Below, piece by piece: positions 22,859 to 29,852 of a DNA stretch of 48,305 nucleotides. How positions within the stretch are numbered: the first letter of the stretch is position 1; every line of letters starts with the position of its first letter. A program made the translations under genes and the position numbers. Under the pieces are notes generated by a model. The model had not been told where the DNA came from. It did not search any database and saw only the letters and a program-made list of their open reading frames with translations. Source of the DNA: a virus; IMG/VR virus record IMGVR_UViG_3300028800_000141, positions 1-48,305 of that record. One strand, given 5' to 3'.

Positions 22859-23673
22859 TAGAAACTAATTACATGGGCCTTTTGTCGAAGGTTATGAATG
22901 AAGGAATAGAAGAACTTAATCAGAGAACTGGAATTAGGACAGCTCGCCTCTTAGGCGCAGTCGTAGACCTCGACCGGAGCATGGGTATATTTTCTCCCAG
23001 GAAGATGTCAGTTCGCATTGCGGCCGCTGAGTGCGCATGGATGTTAAGTGGGGATAAGAGCACTACCTGGTTAAATAGACATACCTCTATCTGGAAGAAG
23101 TTTGAGGATGAGACCAGTCCTGGGGTGATTTCTACGGCTTATGGCTTCAGGTGGAGATATGCCTTCCGTCGGAACCAAATACAGGAGGCCATAGACTTAC
23201 TTAAGAAGGACCCGAGTACAAGGCAAGCATTGGTTATGTCGTGGGACCCGTATATTGACGGCCTGATGAATCAGGGCAAGTCCAAGAATGTGCCATGCCC
23301 ATTCGCCTTCTCATTGTATGTCAAAGATGGCCATGGACACGCTGTGGTGTACCAGCGGAGTGCAGATGTGGTAATAGGGATACCGTATGATCTTATGGTT
23401 TACTATTTGGTAAGCCAAGCGATCTTCAACTCGGCTCAATACTCGTTCTGGGGACTGAGGATAATGATAGGTGATGCGCATGTATACGCGAACCAATATG
23501 ACGTCGCGCGGAGGATGATGGCGGCCAAGAGTTCGAGCCACCCACATTATTTTAGGCACTCGTGGACGGTGGCCGATATTGTGGAAGCGCCGGATGAGTT
23601 TGTATCGAACTTCGCGGGGGTGTATAAGGGGATTGAGTGGCCAGTGACGGATAAACTGGAGGCGGCGCAATGA
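22855..23673 (+). CDS. Thymidylate-synthase family enzyme, probable dCMP hydroxymethylase
   Basis: The product has 272 residues. It keeps the family frame: catalytic Cys148 in 'NVPCPFAF', 'YQRSADVVIGIPYDL' at 166-180, and 'GDAHVYANQ' with His209 and Tyr211. In thymidylate synthases the Pro-Phe-Asn-Ile Asn recognises dUMP; here it is Asp179. T4 dCMP hydroxymethylase has catalytic Cys148 and Asp179, the same numbers, and Asn-to-Asp change in thymidylate synthase shifts preference to dCMP. Predicted reaction: dCMP plus methylene-THF to 5-hydroxymethyl-dCMP (or methyl transfer). It lies beside dUTPase, DUF1599 and dCMP deaminase genes. Confidence 0.8.
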   Translation: MIETNYMGLLSKVMNEGIEELNQRTGIRTARLLGAVVDLDRSMGIFSPRKMSVRIAAAECAWMLSGDKSTTWLNRHTSIWKKFEDETSPGVISTAYGFRWRYAFRRNQIQEAIDLLKKDPSTRQALVMSWDPYIDGLMNQGKSKNVPCPFAFSLYVKDGHGHAVVYQRSADVVIGIPYDLMVYYLVSQAIFNSAQYSFWGLRIMIGDAHVYANQYDVARRMMAAKSSSHPHYFRHSWTVADIVEAPDEFVSNFAGVYKGIEWPVTDKLEAAQ

Positions 23674-23816
23674 CTTCGACAATGATGATGAAGTGCCTGG
23701 TATTGGTTTACTCAGTAATTTGTATAACCTGCCTCCTGGAGAGGAATTGGCCTAAAGCAATGTATTGGGCCAGCGCGGGTTGTATAACAATTAGTGTATT
23801 GTGGGGGATGAAATGA
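23670..23816 (+). CDS. Small membrane protein
   Basis: The product has 48 residues, found by hand. ATG overlaps the previous stop and TGA overlaps the next start (ATGA on both sides). It has one or two short hydrophobic helices ('CLVLVYSVICITCLL', 'GCITISVLWG') and three Cys. Function unknown. Confidence 0.5.
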   Translation: MTSTMMMKCLVLVYSVICITCLLERNWPKAMYWASAGCITISVLWGMK

Positions 23817-24454
23817 AAAAATACTCTTTGATTTGTGCGGATCCACCATGGCCATATTCTTCTAGAGAAGGGACTAAAGCAGGTGGTAGATTCAAGATAA
23901 CGGATTCATACTCAGTTTTAAGTGTGCGGGATATAGCCAGTTTAGATGTTCCATCAATAACTGCGGATAATGCTATTTGTGCTATGTGGGTGACAGACGC
24001 TTTCTTAGAGTATGGTTTGCTCGTAATGAAAGCTTGGGGTTTTACTTATAAGACAGTAGCTTTTTGGTGGCATAAGAAACATATAAGCGGCAAGACAGCC
24101 ACGAATATGGGGGAATATACTTTAAAGTGTGGTGAACTTGTAATTCTGGGAACAAAAGGTAAACCAAAGCAGCTTATAAAGAATAGATGCCAAAGACAAC
24201 TAATAGAAGCTCTTCGTAGAGGGCATAGTCAAAAGCCAGTCGAGGCACTCAACAGACTTATGCGCATGGCACCGGGGGGGGATAGACTAGAAATGTTTTC
24301 TAGAGATAAGCGCAAGAGTTGGGATGTATTCGGGAATCAAGTAGAGGGTTCAATTAAAATTCCTTTTCGTAAAAATCTACAATTAGACTTCAAAGGCATG
24401 AATATTTGCGGTACTGAGAATAGTCTGCCTAAGCACTTAAGAGGAGAAGAGTAA
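23813..24454 (+). CDS. MT-A70-family DNA adenine methyltransferase
   Basis: The product has 213 residues from ATG 23813 (a GTG four codons earlier is less likely). DPPW at 10-13 is catalytic motif IV, followed by 'YSVLSVRDIASLDV' and 'AMWVTDAFLEYGLLVMKAWGF'. The end 'HSQKPVEALNRLMRM' holds the SAM-binding part. These phage orphans methylate N6 of adenine, protecting phage DNA. AT-rich codon use differs from neighbours, suggesting acquisition. No restriction partner is seen. Confidence 0.85.
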   Translation: MKKYSLICADPPWPYSSREGTKAGGRFKITDSYSVLSVRDIASLDVPSITADNAICAMWVTDAFLEYGLLVMKAWGFTYKTVAFWWHKKHISGKTATNMGEYTLKCGELVILGTKGKPKQLIKNRCQRQLIEALRRGHSQKPVEALNRLMRMAPGGDRLEMFSRDKRKSWDVFGNQVEGSIKIPFRKNLQLDFKGMNICGTENSLPKHLRGEE

Positions 24455-24918
24455 TGACTAAGCATGAATACATCTGCGCGATCGCAGACGTCGTCCGCTC
24501 CAAGTCCGATTGCTTCAAGCGCAAGGTGGGGGCTGTATTTGTGAACGCAGACTACGAGATTCTGGCGACGGGGTACAATGCGCCGCCTAGGGGATTCCAG
24601 CACTGCGATCGTACAGACGAGCGGAACAATTTTGTGAACTGTATGCCACATACCTGCGGGGAACCGTGCACGCGCACGATACACGCGGAGCAGAATGCGG
24701 TCGCCCAGGCGGCCAAGAGGGGCACGGCGCTCGCGCATTCGACACTGTACTGCACCTATGCCCCCTGCCAGACGTGCGCCAGGCTGCTGATTAACATCGG
24801 CGTGGTCAAGGTTGTAGTGCTGGAAAAAGATAAAGATGTCACGGGGCACGAAGAGTTGGCCATGGGCGGCATTCCTGTGTTTTACGCTCAGGACCACGGG
24901 AGCGAACTGAGCTTATGA
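24454..24918 (+). CDS. dCMP deaminase
   Basis: The product has 154 residues. HAEQNA at 77-82 and 'APCQTCARLLINIGV' with Cys105 and Cys108 bind zinc and catalyse deamination. A 'CDRT..' to 'HTCGEPC' insertion with extra Cys (51, 63, 68, 72) may bind a second zinc, as in T4 and ComEB deaminases. It converts dCMP to dUMP, balancing the pool used by the neighbouring hydroxymethylase. The start overlaps the previous stop (TAATG). Confidence 0.88.
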   Translation: MTKHEYICAIADVVRSKSDCFKRKVGAVFVNADYEILATGYNAPPRGFQHCDRTDERNNFVNCMPHTCGEPCTRTIHAEQNAVAQAAKRGTALAHSTLYCTYAPCQTCARLLINIGVVKVVVLEKDKDVTGHEELAMGGIPVFYAQDHGSELSL

Positions 24919-25163
24919 GGGCCCTCGACATGCTGAGCATCATAATAGACCTCGCCCACCTCCTCCCCGCAAAGGAGAGGGAGTTCTGCGCGGAGATGGC
25001 CGGGTTCGTCCTGAAGGGCAAGGAGCTCACGCTGCCCCAGCACAACTACCTCACGGCCTGCTACGATAGGGTGGTGGCCGCGAAGTACGGCCTGGAGCCG
25101 ATGGCCACGGACAAGGAGTTCGCGGCCCGCCGCGCGATCAGGAAGGCGCGGGACCCCCGCTGA
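24915..25163 (+). CDS. Hypothetical protein
   Basis: The product has 82 residues, helical ('LSIIIDLAHLLPAKEREFCAEM', 'LPQHNYLTACYDRVV'). It overlaps dCMP deaminase by 4 bases. The pattern 'a...LP.ke..Fv..m......ltekQ...L....d' is reminiscent of small phage proteins fused to or near helicases; no firm family. Confidence 0.55.
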   Translation: MRALDMLSIIIDLAHLLPAKEREFCAEMAGFVLKGKELTLPQHNYLTACYDRVVAAKYGLEPMATDKEFAARRAIRKARDPR

Positions 25164-25176
25164 CCCCCGACGGGGG
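25164..25176. other. Perfect 13-base GC palindrome before the promoter at 25195
   Basis: CCCCCG-A-CGGGGG directly follows the stop of the previous gene and is followed by an A-rich run. A GGACCCCCGC copy occurs just before it (25151-25160) and again before the promoter at 20520 (20488-20497). It may end incoming transcription or bind a regulator. Confidence 0.55.
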
Positions 25177-25194
25177 AAATAAACGCGAAATTAT

Positions 25195-25223
25195 TTTACG
25201 AGGAGCCTGTACCTTGGTATAGT
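25195..25223 (+). promoter_or_regulatory. Early promoter TTTACG-N17-TATAGT
   Basis: TTTACG at 25195-25200 and TATAGT at 25218-25223, spacer 17. Five of six -10 bases match. The upstream A/T-rich run (25177-25194) could act as an UP element. The expected start near 25230 begins a leader of about 125 bases. Confidence 0.65.
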
Positions 25224-25229
25224 AGTACC

Positions 25230-25345
25230 ATCAGTCAAGTGTGGTTGTTCGAATAAGTTTCCGAGGAGAGCGGTCGTCGGCCTGGTCTCAAAAACTGGGT
25301 CGATCTGGTCCACACACCAGCCGCTCTCCGAGGGCTTTTCATCCC
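25230..25345 (+). ncRNA. Structured leader or small RNA
   Basis: From the promoter at 25195 the transcript contains GGAGAGCGG (25265-25273) pairing perfectly with CCGCTCTCC (25321-25329). Stacked on its 3' arm is CTGGT-CCACAC-ACCAG (25305-25320). The outer stem is followed by GAGGGCTTTTC, a weak T tract. It could be a leader that controls the next gene or a small RNA. It does not fold as a tRNA. No Rfam family is recognised. Confidence 0.5.
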
Positions 25346-25356
25346 CAGGAGTGAGT

Positions 25357-25605
25357 GTGGCGCTCGGATATTGTTCTACCTGCAAAGAGAATTCAATTGC
25401 TATCAAGACTTACCAGAAGAAGGGTAAGCCCTACAAGAGCGTCTTCGAGTACTGCATCAACAAGAACCCGTCATGCCAATACAAAAAGCTAATCCAAGGA
25501 GTCGACTATGGGAGCGTTCGAAAAACTGTGCAAGAAGGCCGCGAGGGACAACCCGATATCTTTCCCAGAAAAAGACAAGAGCAGCTCAAGTTTGCCTTTG
25601 ATTGA
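25357..25605 (+). CDS. Small zinc-ribbon-like protein
   Basis: GTG at 25357 is preceded by AGGAG with five bases between; the in-frame GTG at 25351 overlaps that site. The 82-residue product has 'GYCSTCKEN' and later 'YCINKNPSCQY', a four-Cys zinc-binding layout. The rest is basic ('GRPDIFPRKR'-like end) and overlaps the next gene in another frame by 98 bases. Function unknown. Confidence 0.55.
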   Translation: MALGYCSTCKENSIAIKTYQKKGKPYKSVFEYCINKNPSCQYKKLIQGVDYGSVRKTVQEGREGQPDIFPRKRQEQLKFAFD

Positions 25606-26269
25606 CACGCGGAGGCTTATCTCTTTCCAGAGGGAGTACGCCGCGGCTCAGGATTACGCTGGGAAATATAGAGTGCTGAGGGTGCGCTGGCTCGAGGTCG
25701 CTAGGAATCAGCAGATGCCGGATTTTCACCAGGAGATACTGAGTGCACTAATAGGTTATAGGTACTTGGCTATAGCGTATGCAGAGAAGGGGTTGATGAT
25801 GCCTATTAATCTGGTAAAAAATTTAGAAGCATTAGAGCAAGGGGACATAAGTAAGATGCGTCCCCACATGTCGCGGATGATGACGATTTTAACACAAACA
25901 AACACCAATCGAGGAGAAGAGGAAATGGTCAAGAATACGGAAGCTAAGAAGGGCAGCGGCGTGAGCCACCTGTATCTGGAGATTTTCGAGAACCAGGGCA
26001 AGGCCAAGTTGACGGACGAGGCGATAGCCAACACCATAGAGACAGCGACGGGAACCCTCCCGACGCTCAAGAATGTGGCTTCCTACCGTTGCATGTACAA
26101 CGCCGGCAAGCTGCACGGCCAGAAGGCGTGCCCGAAGGATAAGGTCAAGGCCGTGCGCATCAGCAAGGCCAAGCCCAAGAAGCCCATGAGCGAGGAGACG
26201 AAGGCGAAGCTCAAGAAATATACTGCCGACAAAAAGGCTGCTAAAGCTAAAATTGCAAAAAAGAAATAG
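25508..26269 (+). CDS. Hypothetical protein with Lys/Ala-rich tail
   Basis: The product has 253 residues. Residues 1-140 are helical and hydrophobic in part ('ILSALIGYRYLAIAYAEKGL'). Residues 140-215 look like a separate DNA-binding-like domain. The last 35 are Lys/Ala-rich, histone H1-like ('AKLKKYTADKKAAKAKIAKK'). A strong GAGGAGAAGAGG site precedes an internal ATG at 25925, which would give the last 114 residues alone. Two genes sharing a frame, or one with two products, are both possible. Confidence 0.55.
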   Translation: MGAFEKLCKKAARDNPISFPEKDKSSSSLPLIDTRRLISFQREYAAAQDYAGKYRVLRVRWLEVARNQQMPDFHQEILSALIGYRYLAIAYAEKGLMMPINLVKNLEALEQGDISKMRPHMSRMMTILTQTNTNRGEEEMVKNTEAKKGSGVSHLYLEIFENQGKAKLTDEAIANTIETATGTLPTLKNVASYRCMYNAGKLHGQKACPKDKVKAVRISKAKPKKPMSEETKAKLKKYTADKKAAKAKIAKKK

Positions 26270-26291
26270 TATATGGGCGAACGGGGGGATA

Positions 26292-26351
26292 GGCGATCTT
26301 TGACGCCGAAAAGCCGGGCGATCTACCCGGAATTCCCCTAGAGCCTCTAGG
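26292..26351 (+). other. Three short hairpins in a 90-base gap
   Basis: GGCG-N8-CGCC (26292-26307), CCGGG-N7-CCCGG (26314-26330) and CCTAGAG-C-CTCTAGG (26337-26351) lie one after another. No T tract follows. They precede a gene whose ATG is eight bases after the last one, so they could control its translation or stabilise the upstream message. Confidence 0.5.
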
Positions 26352-26358
26352 AAAAAAT

Positions 26359-26502
26359 ATGAACAATGACCAGGAAATTGAAATAGTGAAGTTGTTGTTA
26401 GTGTGCGCGATGATAAGGATGCGGGATTGCTCCCACCTGGATGTGGGCAACTACGTGGCTACAAACTTAAGGATAGTCAAAGCGGCGGTGAGGGAAATAT
26501 GA
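26359..26502 (+). CDS. Small hypothetical protein
   Basis: The product has 47 residues, found by hand. It lies between the hairpins and the DUF2130-like gene, with ATGA overlap at its end. It is helical with two Cys ('IVKLLLVCAMIRMRDC'). The ribosome site AGGAAA is moderate. Function unknown. Confidence 0.5.
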   Translation: MNNDQEIEIVKLLLVCAMIRMRDCSHLDVGNYVATNLRIVKAAVREI

Positions 26503-27587
26503 GCGAAACGATTGATTGCCCGGAATGCGGGTTCGTCATAGAACTTGACAAGGCTATGGCCAAGAAAATGGAAGCCAACTTGGATAGGGAGATGGCCAAG
26601 AAGATGGCGGCCTTCAAGAAGTCGTTAGAAGAGCAGACAGAAAAGGACCTTAACATGTTAAGGGGTCAATTGGACACGGCCAACAAGAACGAGCTCGCAC
26701 TACGCAAACAGAAGACTGAGCTTGAGCAACGCGCCAAGGACATGGACCTCGAGGTGCAGCGGAAGCTGGACGAGGAAAAAAACAAGCTCGAGAGCCAGAT
26801 CGTCTCCAGACTGGCCGAGGACCACAGGGCCAAGGACGCCGAGAAGGACAAGAAGCTCGCGGACACCCTCTCCCAGGTCGAGGACCTCAAGCGCCGCATG
26901 GAGCAGGGAAGCCAGCAGGCGCAGGGCGAGACGCTCGAGGCAGAGCTCGAGGAGTTACTGAGAGCACAGTTCCCCTTGGACAAGATAGACCCGGTTTCCC
27001 CGGGCATCAAGGGCGGAGACATACTGCATACTATTTTCTCCAGGAATGGAATCGAGTGCGGCAGGATACTCTGGGAAATAAAAAGGACCAAGTCCTGGTC
27101 CGATGCATGGACGGCCAAGGTGAAATCGGATGCTCGCAGTGTTAGGGCTGACATATGTCTTATAGCTAGCGAGGTGTTACCAAAGGGACTAGAAGGTATT
27201 GGTCATCTGTTCGGCGAGTACGATGGGGTGTGGGTGTCTTCCCCAAAAAGCTGCATTCCATTGGTGCACGCGTTGAGGCAGGGATTGCTCAAGGCGGCCA
27301 AGGAGCGCTATATGCAAGCCGGGAGAGGCGACAAGGCCGGTCAATTGTACGAATACTTTACTGGAGTCGAGTTCAAAGGTAGAATTGGGGCTATTGTGGA
27401 TTCCTATGTGGCCATGAAGTCAGATCTAGATTCTGAACGTAGGGCCATGGAGAAGGTTTGGGCCAAGAGGGAGAAACATATTCTTATGGTGACGTCCTCA
27501 CTCTCTGGGATGCATGGGGAGATCGAGGCGATAGCTGCGGGTGAACTGCCAGTGTTACCGGCATTGCAGTTGGGGAGCGACAAGTGA
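26499..27587 (+). CDS. DUF2130-family coiled-coil protein with nuclease-like domain
   Basis: The product has 362 residues from the ATG at 26499 (GAGGGAAAT site). 'CPECGF' at 7-12 begins an N-terminal zinc-knuckle-like part, residues 20-150 form a long coiled coil, and the C-terminal domain has 'GIKGGDILHTIF' and 'ILWEIKRTKSWSDAWTAKVK'. This Asp-x(n)-Glu-x-Lys series resembles a restriction-endonuclease fold, and matches DUF2130. Function of the family is unknown; its place beside RecB-like and Sak4-like genes suggests recombination or DNA end processing. Confidence 0.75.
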   Translation: MSETIDCPECGFVIELDKAMAKKMEANLDREMAKKMAAFKKSLEEQTEKDLNMLRGQLDTANKNELALRKQKTELEQRAKDMDLEVQRKLDEEKNKLESQIVSRLAEDHRAKDAEKDKKLADTLSQVEDLKRRMEQGSQQAQGETLEAELEELLRAQFPLDKIDPVSPGIKGGDILHTIFSRNGIECGRILWEIKRTKSWSDAWTAKVKSDARSVRADICLIASEVLPKGLEGIGHLFGEYDGVWVSSPKSCIPLVHALRQGLLKAAKERYMQAGRGDKAGQLYEYFTGVEFKGRIGAIVDSYVAMKSDLDSERRAMEKVWAKREKHILMVTSSLSGMHGEIEAIAAGELPVLPALQLGSDK

Positions 27588-28579
27588 AAGCATTTTACGA
27601 CATGGAGCGTGATGGCGTGACCCAGAGCCTTATATCTATGTGGCTTACTTGTAGACAAAAAGCAAAACTCTATTTAGAAGGGTGGGATAGTAAATATCAT
27701 AAGGAGGCCCTAATCGACGGGAACATAGGACATGCCGTGCTGGAGAGAGCGTATAACCTGATCCGAGAGAACAAAATGACGAGACCTCCGAGCGAGAAGT
27801 TATCGAGGGCGATCGTATCCAAAGTTGAAGAACAATGGTACTCCGAGAACGCCAAACCAGGAGCAGAAGCACGCGAGATGGTCGAGAGAGCATGTGCGGT
27901 CATGGAAGTATTGCTGCCGGCGTACTTTGATTTCTGGAGAAAAGACTTCACTGATAAGAAGTGGGAATCGCTGGAGGAAAAGTTCGAGTTGCCTATGACG
28001 GTTATTTCCAGTGAAGACATGGCTGTGAGCATTCCGTTGCGCGGAAAGAAGGATGGAACTTTTCGGACTTCGAGGGGCATCTGGTTGTTCGAGACCAAGT
28101 TTAAGTCCCAGGTGGACGAAGACGGAATAGTGGCGACATTAGGCTTTGAGACTCAGGTCATGTTGTATATGCTTCAGACCTACTACTCGAACCTCAACCC
28201 CAAGGATCCCATGAAGGCCATGCCCAAAGGCTGTCTATATAATATCGTACGCAGGGCCACTTTAAGGAAGAGGGTCAAAGAAGGGGTACCTGAGTTCGCT
28301 AAACGGGTGAAGGCTGACATCGCGAAAAGACCGGACTTTTATTTCATACGCATGGAAAGTCCGTTAGTGGCCAAGGACCTAATTTCTTTCCAGAAGGAGT
28401 TGCAGAGTCTGTTAGGGGACATGTACGACTGGTGGAAGGGTTTGGCCCCGCACTATAAGAATACTTTTTCATGTATCGGCAAATTGGGCAAATGCCAATA
28501 CCTTCCTGTATGTTCGCGTGGGGACTACGGGACCCTAGCAAAAAGAAAAGTTGTATTCAAAGAACTGGAGGATTTTTAA
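27584..28579 (+). CDS. PD-(D/E)XK nuclease with Cys cluster (Cas4/AddB/RecB-like)
   Basis: The product has 331 residues (GTG start overlapping the previous TGA). 'GNIGHAVLERAY' at 46-57, Asp157 in 'GKKDGTF' and Glu170-x-Lys172 in 'ETKFKS' are the nuclease motifs. One Cys near the start (23) and three near the end (297, 304, 310) match the iron-sulfur staple of Cas4, AddB and Dna2. Expected role: a 5'-3' ssDNA exonuclease feeding the Sak4-like annealing protein encoded next. No helicase domain is present. Confidence 0.8.
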   Translation: MKAFYDMERDGVTQSLISMWLTCRQKAKLYLEGWDSKYHKEALIDGNIGHAVLERAYNLIRENKMTRPPSEKLSRAIVSKVEEQWYSENAKPGAEAREMVERACAVMEVLLPAYFDFWRKDFTDKKWESLEEKFELPMTVISSEDMAVSIPLRGKKDGTFRTSRGIWLFETKFKSQVDEDGIVATLGFETQVMLYMLQTYYSNLNPKDPMKAMPKGCLYNIVRRATLRKRVKEGVPEFAKRVKADIAKRPDFYFIRMESPLVAKDLISFQKELQSLLGDMYDWWKGLAPHYKNTFSCIGKLGKCQYLPVCSRGDYGTLAKRKVVFKELEDF

Positions 28580-29424
28580 TGATTAAGATACTAAAAGGCA
28601 ATAAAAAAGGGAAGTCTGTACTAAGGGAACAGGAAAACACAAGCAAGTATGAGTTACCCGCAGAAAAATCAGAACCATCTGATTCTCTTCAGGATTACTC
28701 CATACTTTTGTATGGCCCTAAGAAAATAGGAAAAACCTCGTTGACTGCGCAATTCGAAGGGGCCATGAGTTTCATGACGGAACCAGGGGGCAAAGCACAA
28801 GCCATGTTCCAAGCACCATGCCGCGATTGGGCAGAGTTAAGGGGCAAGACTAGGTTATTTATAAAGGATGATCGGTTCAGAACAGGCATAGTGGATACAG
28901 CAGACTTGGCCTATGAGCAATGCTTAGCCTATACCTGCAAAAAGATGGTGATTGATCATCCAAGCGATGAGGCATTTGGCAAAGGGTGGAATGCGGTCCG
29001 CAAAGAGTTTCAGTCATGGGTTATGGAATTGCTCGGTTCTGGAAAAGGTGTTATATTTATTTCTCACCAGAAAGAGCACGAATTTAAAACCCGACGCGGG
29101 GATGCCTTTAACAAAGTGGGCGCGTCAATGGCTGGGCAAGCTGCAGACGTGATTGAGGGACTTGTGGACATTTGGGGGAACTATACCTACGACGGGAAGA
29201 GGCGATATCTCATCATAGGCGGATCGGAGGAGGTCGATGCGGGGAGCAGGGTCGAGGGGCACTTCATAAATGGAGGAGGAGAGTCAATAGATAGAATACC
29301 CATGGGAAGAAATGCAAAAGAAGCTTATAGGAATTTTGTAGCAGCTTTTAATAATCAATTACATGAAGAACTTGAAGAAGCTGTTATGTCTAAAAAGAAA
29401 TTAGTTATTAGAAAGATTAAATGA
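28579..29424 (+). CDS. Sak4-like RecA-fold ATPase (single-strand annealing)
   Basis: The product has 281 residues. Walker A GPKKIGKTS at 46-54, a Walker B-type 'TGIVDTAD' at 102-109, then 'GVIFISHQKEHE'. This AAA_24/Sak4 pattern occurs in many phages next to a Cas4-like nuclease and SSB, as here. It would promote annealing or strand invasion. The last 150 bases (from about 29,270) are much more AT-rich than the rest, continuing into the next gene. Confidence 0.75.
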   Translation: MIKILKGNKKGKSVLREQENTSKYELPAEKSEPSDSLQDYSILLYGPKKIGKTSLTAQFEGAMSFMTEPGGKAQAMFQAPCRDWAELRGKTRLFIKDDRFRTGIVDTADLAYEQCLAYTCKKMVIDHPSDEAFGKGWNAVRKEFQSWVMELLGSGKGVIFISHQKEHEFKTRRGDAFNKVGASMAGQAADVIEGLVDIWGNYTYDGKRRYLIIGGSEEVDAGSRVEGHFINGGGESIDRIPMGRNAKEAYRNFVAAFNNQLHEELEEAVMSKKKLVIRKIK

Positions 29425-29735
29425 AAAAAGTTTATAAAACAACTTTAGTTCAAAGAGAGAGAAAAAGAAAATCTAATGAAGATTGGAAATTAAGACATCC
29501 TAAAAGATATAAAAAATTTTTAAGTGACGCTTCTAGGAAATGTGTTTATGGAGTTACTAAAGAACAGTTTGAAACGGCTGTTAAAAAACAAAATAATAGT
29601 TGTTCAATTTGTAAAATAGCTTTTAAATCTTTAAAAAGAAAAGGTCCAAATGTAGACCATGATAAAAAATGTTGTCCAGGTAAGAAATCATGTGGCAAAT
29701 GTGTAAGGGGTTTTATATGCTTTAATTGTAATTAG
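29421..29735 (+). CDS. Recombination endonuclease VII-like protein, ended by an internal amber
   Basis: The product has 104 residues. 'CSICKIAF', 'VDHDKKCC' and 'CVRGFICFNCN' are the Endo VII zinc/His-Asp-His core (C..C ... vDHdH ... vRG..C..CN). Homology continues past the TAG at 29733-29735: the same frame reads 'LLGNAKDNIIILQNAIKYL', where relatives have 'CN..LG...D....L..A..YL'. So the gene lost its end by a nonsense change, or the TAG is read through. The frame reaches 29852. The gene is AT-rich, basic and looks acquired. Confidence 0.75.
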   Translation: MKKVYKTTLVQRERKRKSNEDWKLRHPKRYKKFLSDASRKCVYGVTKEQFETAVKKQNNSCSICKIAFKSLKRKGPNVDHDKKCCPGKKSCGKCVRGFICFNCN

Positions 29736-29852
29736 CTATTAGGTAATGCAAAAGACAATATCATTATCTTACAAAATGCAATTAAATATTTAAAATCTTA
29801 TATTAAAACCAGGGGTCAATCCCCAAAAACAAGGAGAGCAAAATGGCAATAG
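29733..29852 (+). pseudogene. In-frame remainder of the Endo VII gene after the amber codon
   Basis: After the TAG 38 further codons stay open, ending at TAG 29850-29852 inside the next gene's start. The first 22 encode the conserved C-terminal helix of Endo VII relatives. This is a natural 3' part, not a separate gene: it has no start codon or ribosome site. The final dozen codons may be incidental. Confidence 0.65.

Noticed and set aside
25265-25329. tRNA gene
   Set aside because: The outer stem is 9 bp and the inside lacks D, anticodon and T arms with proper loops.
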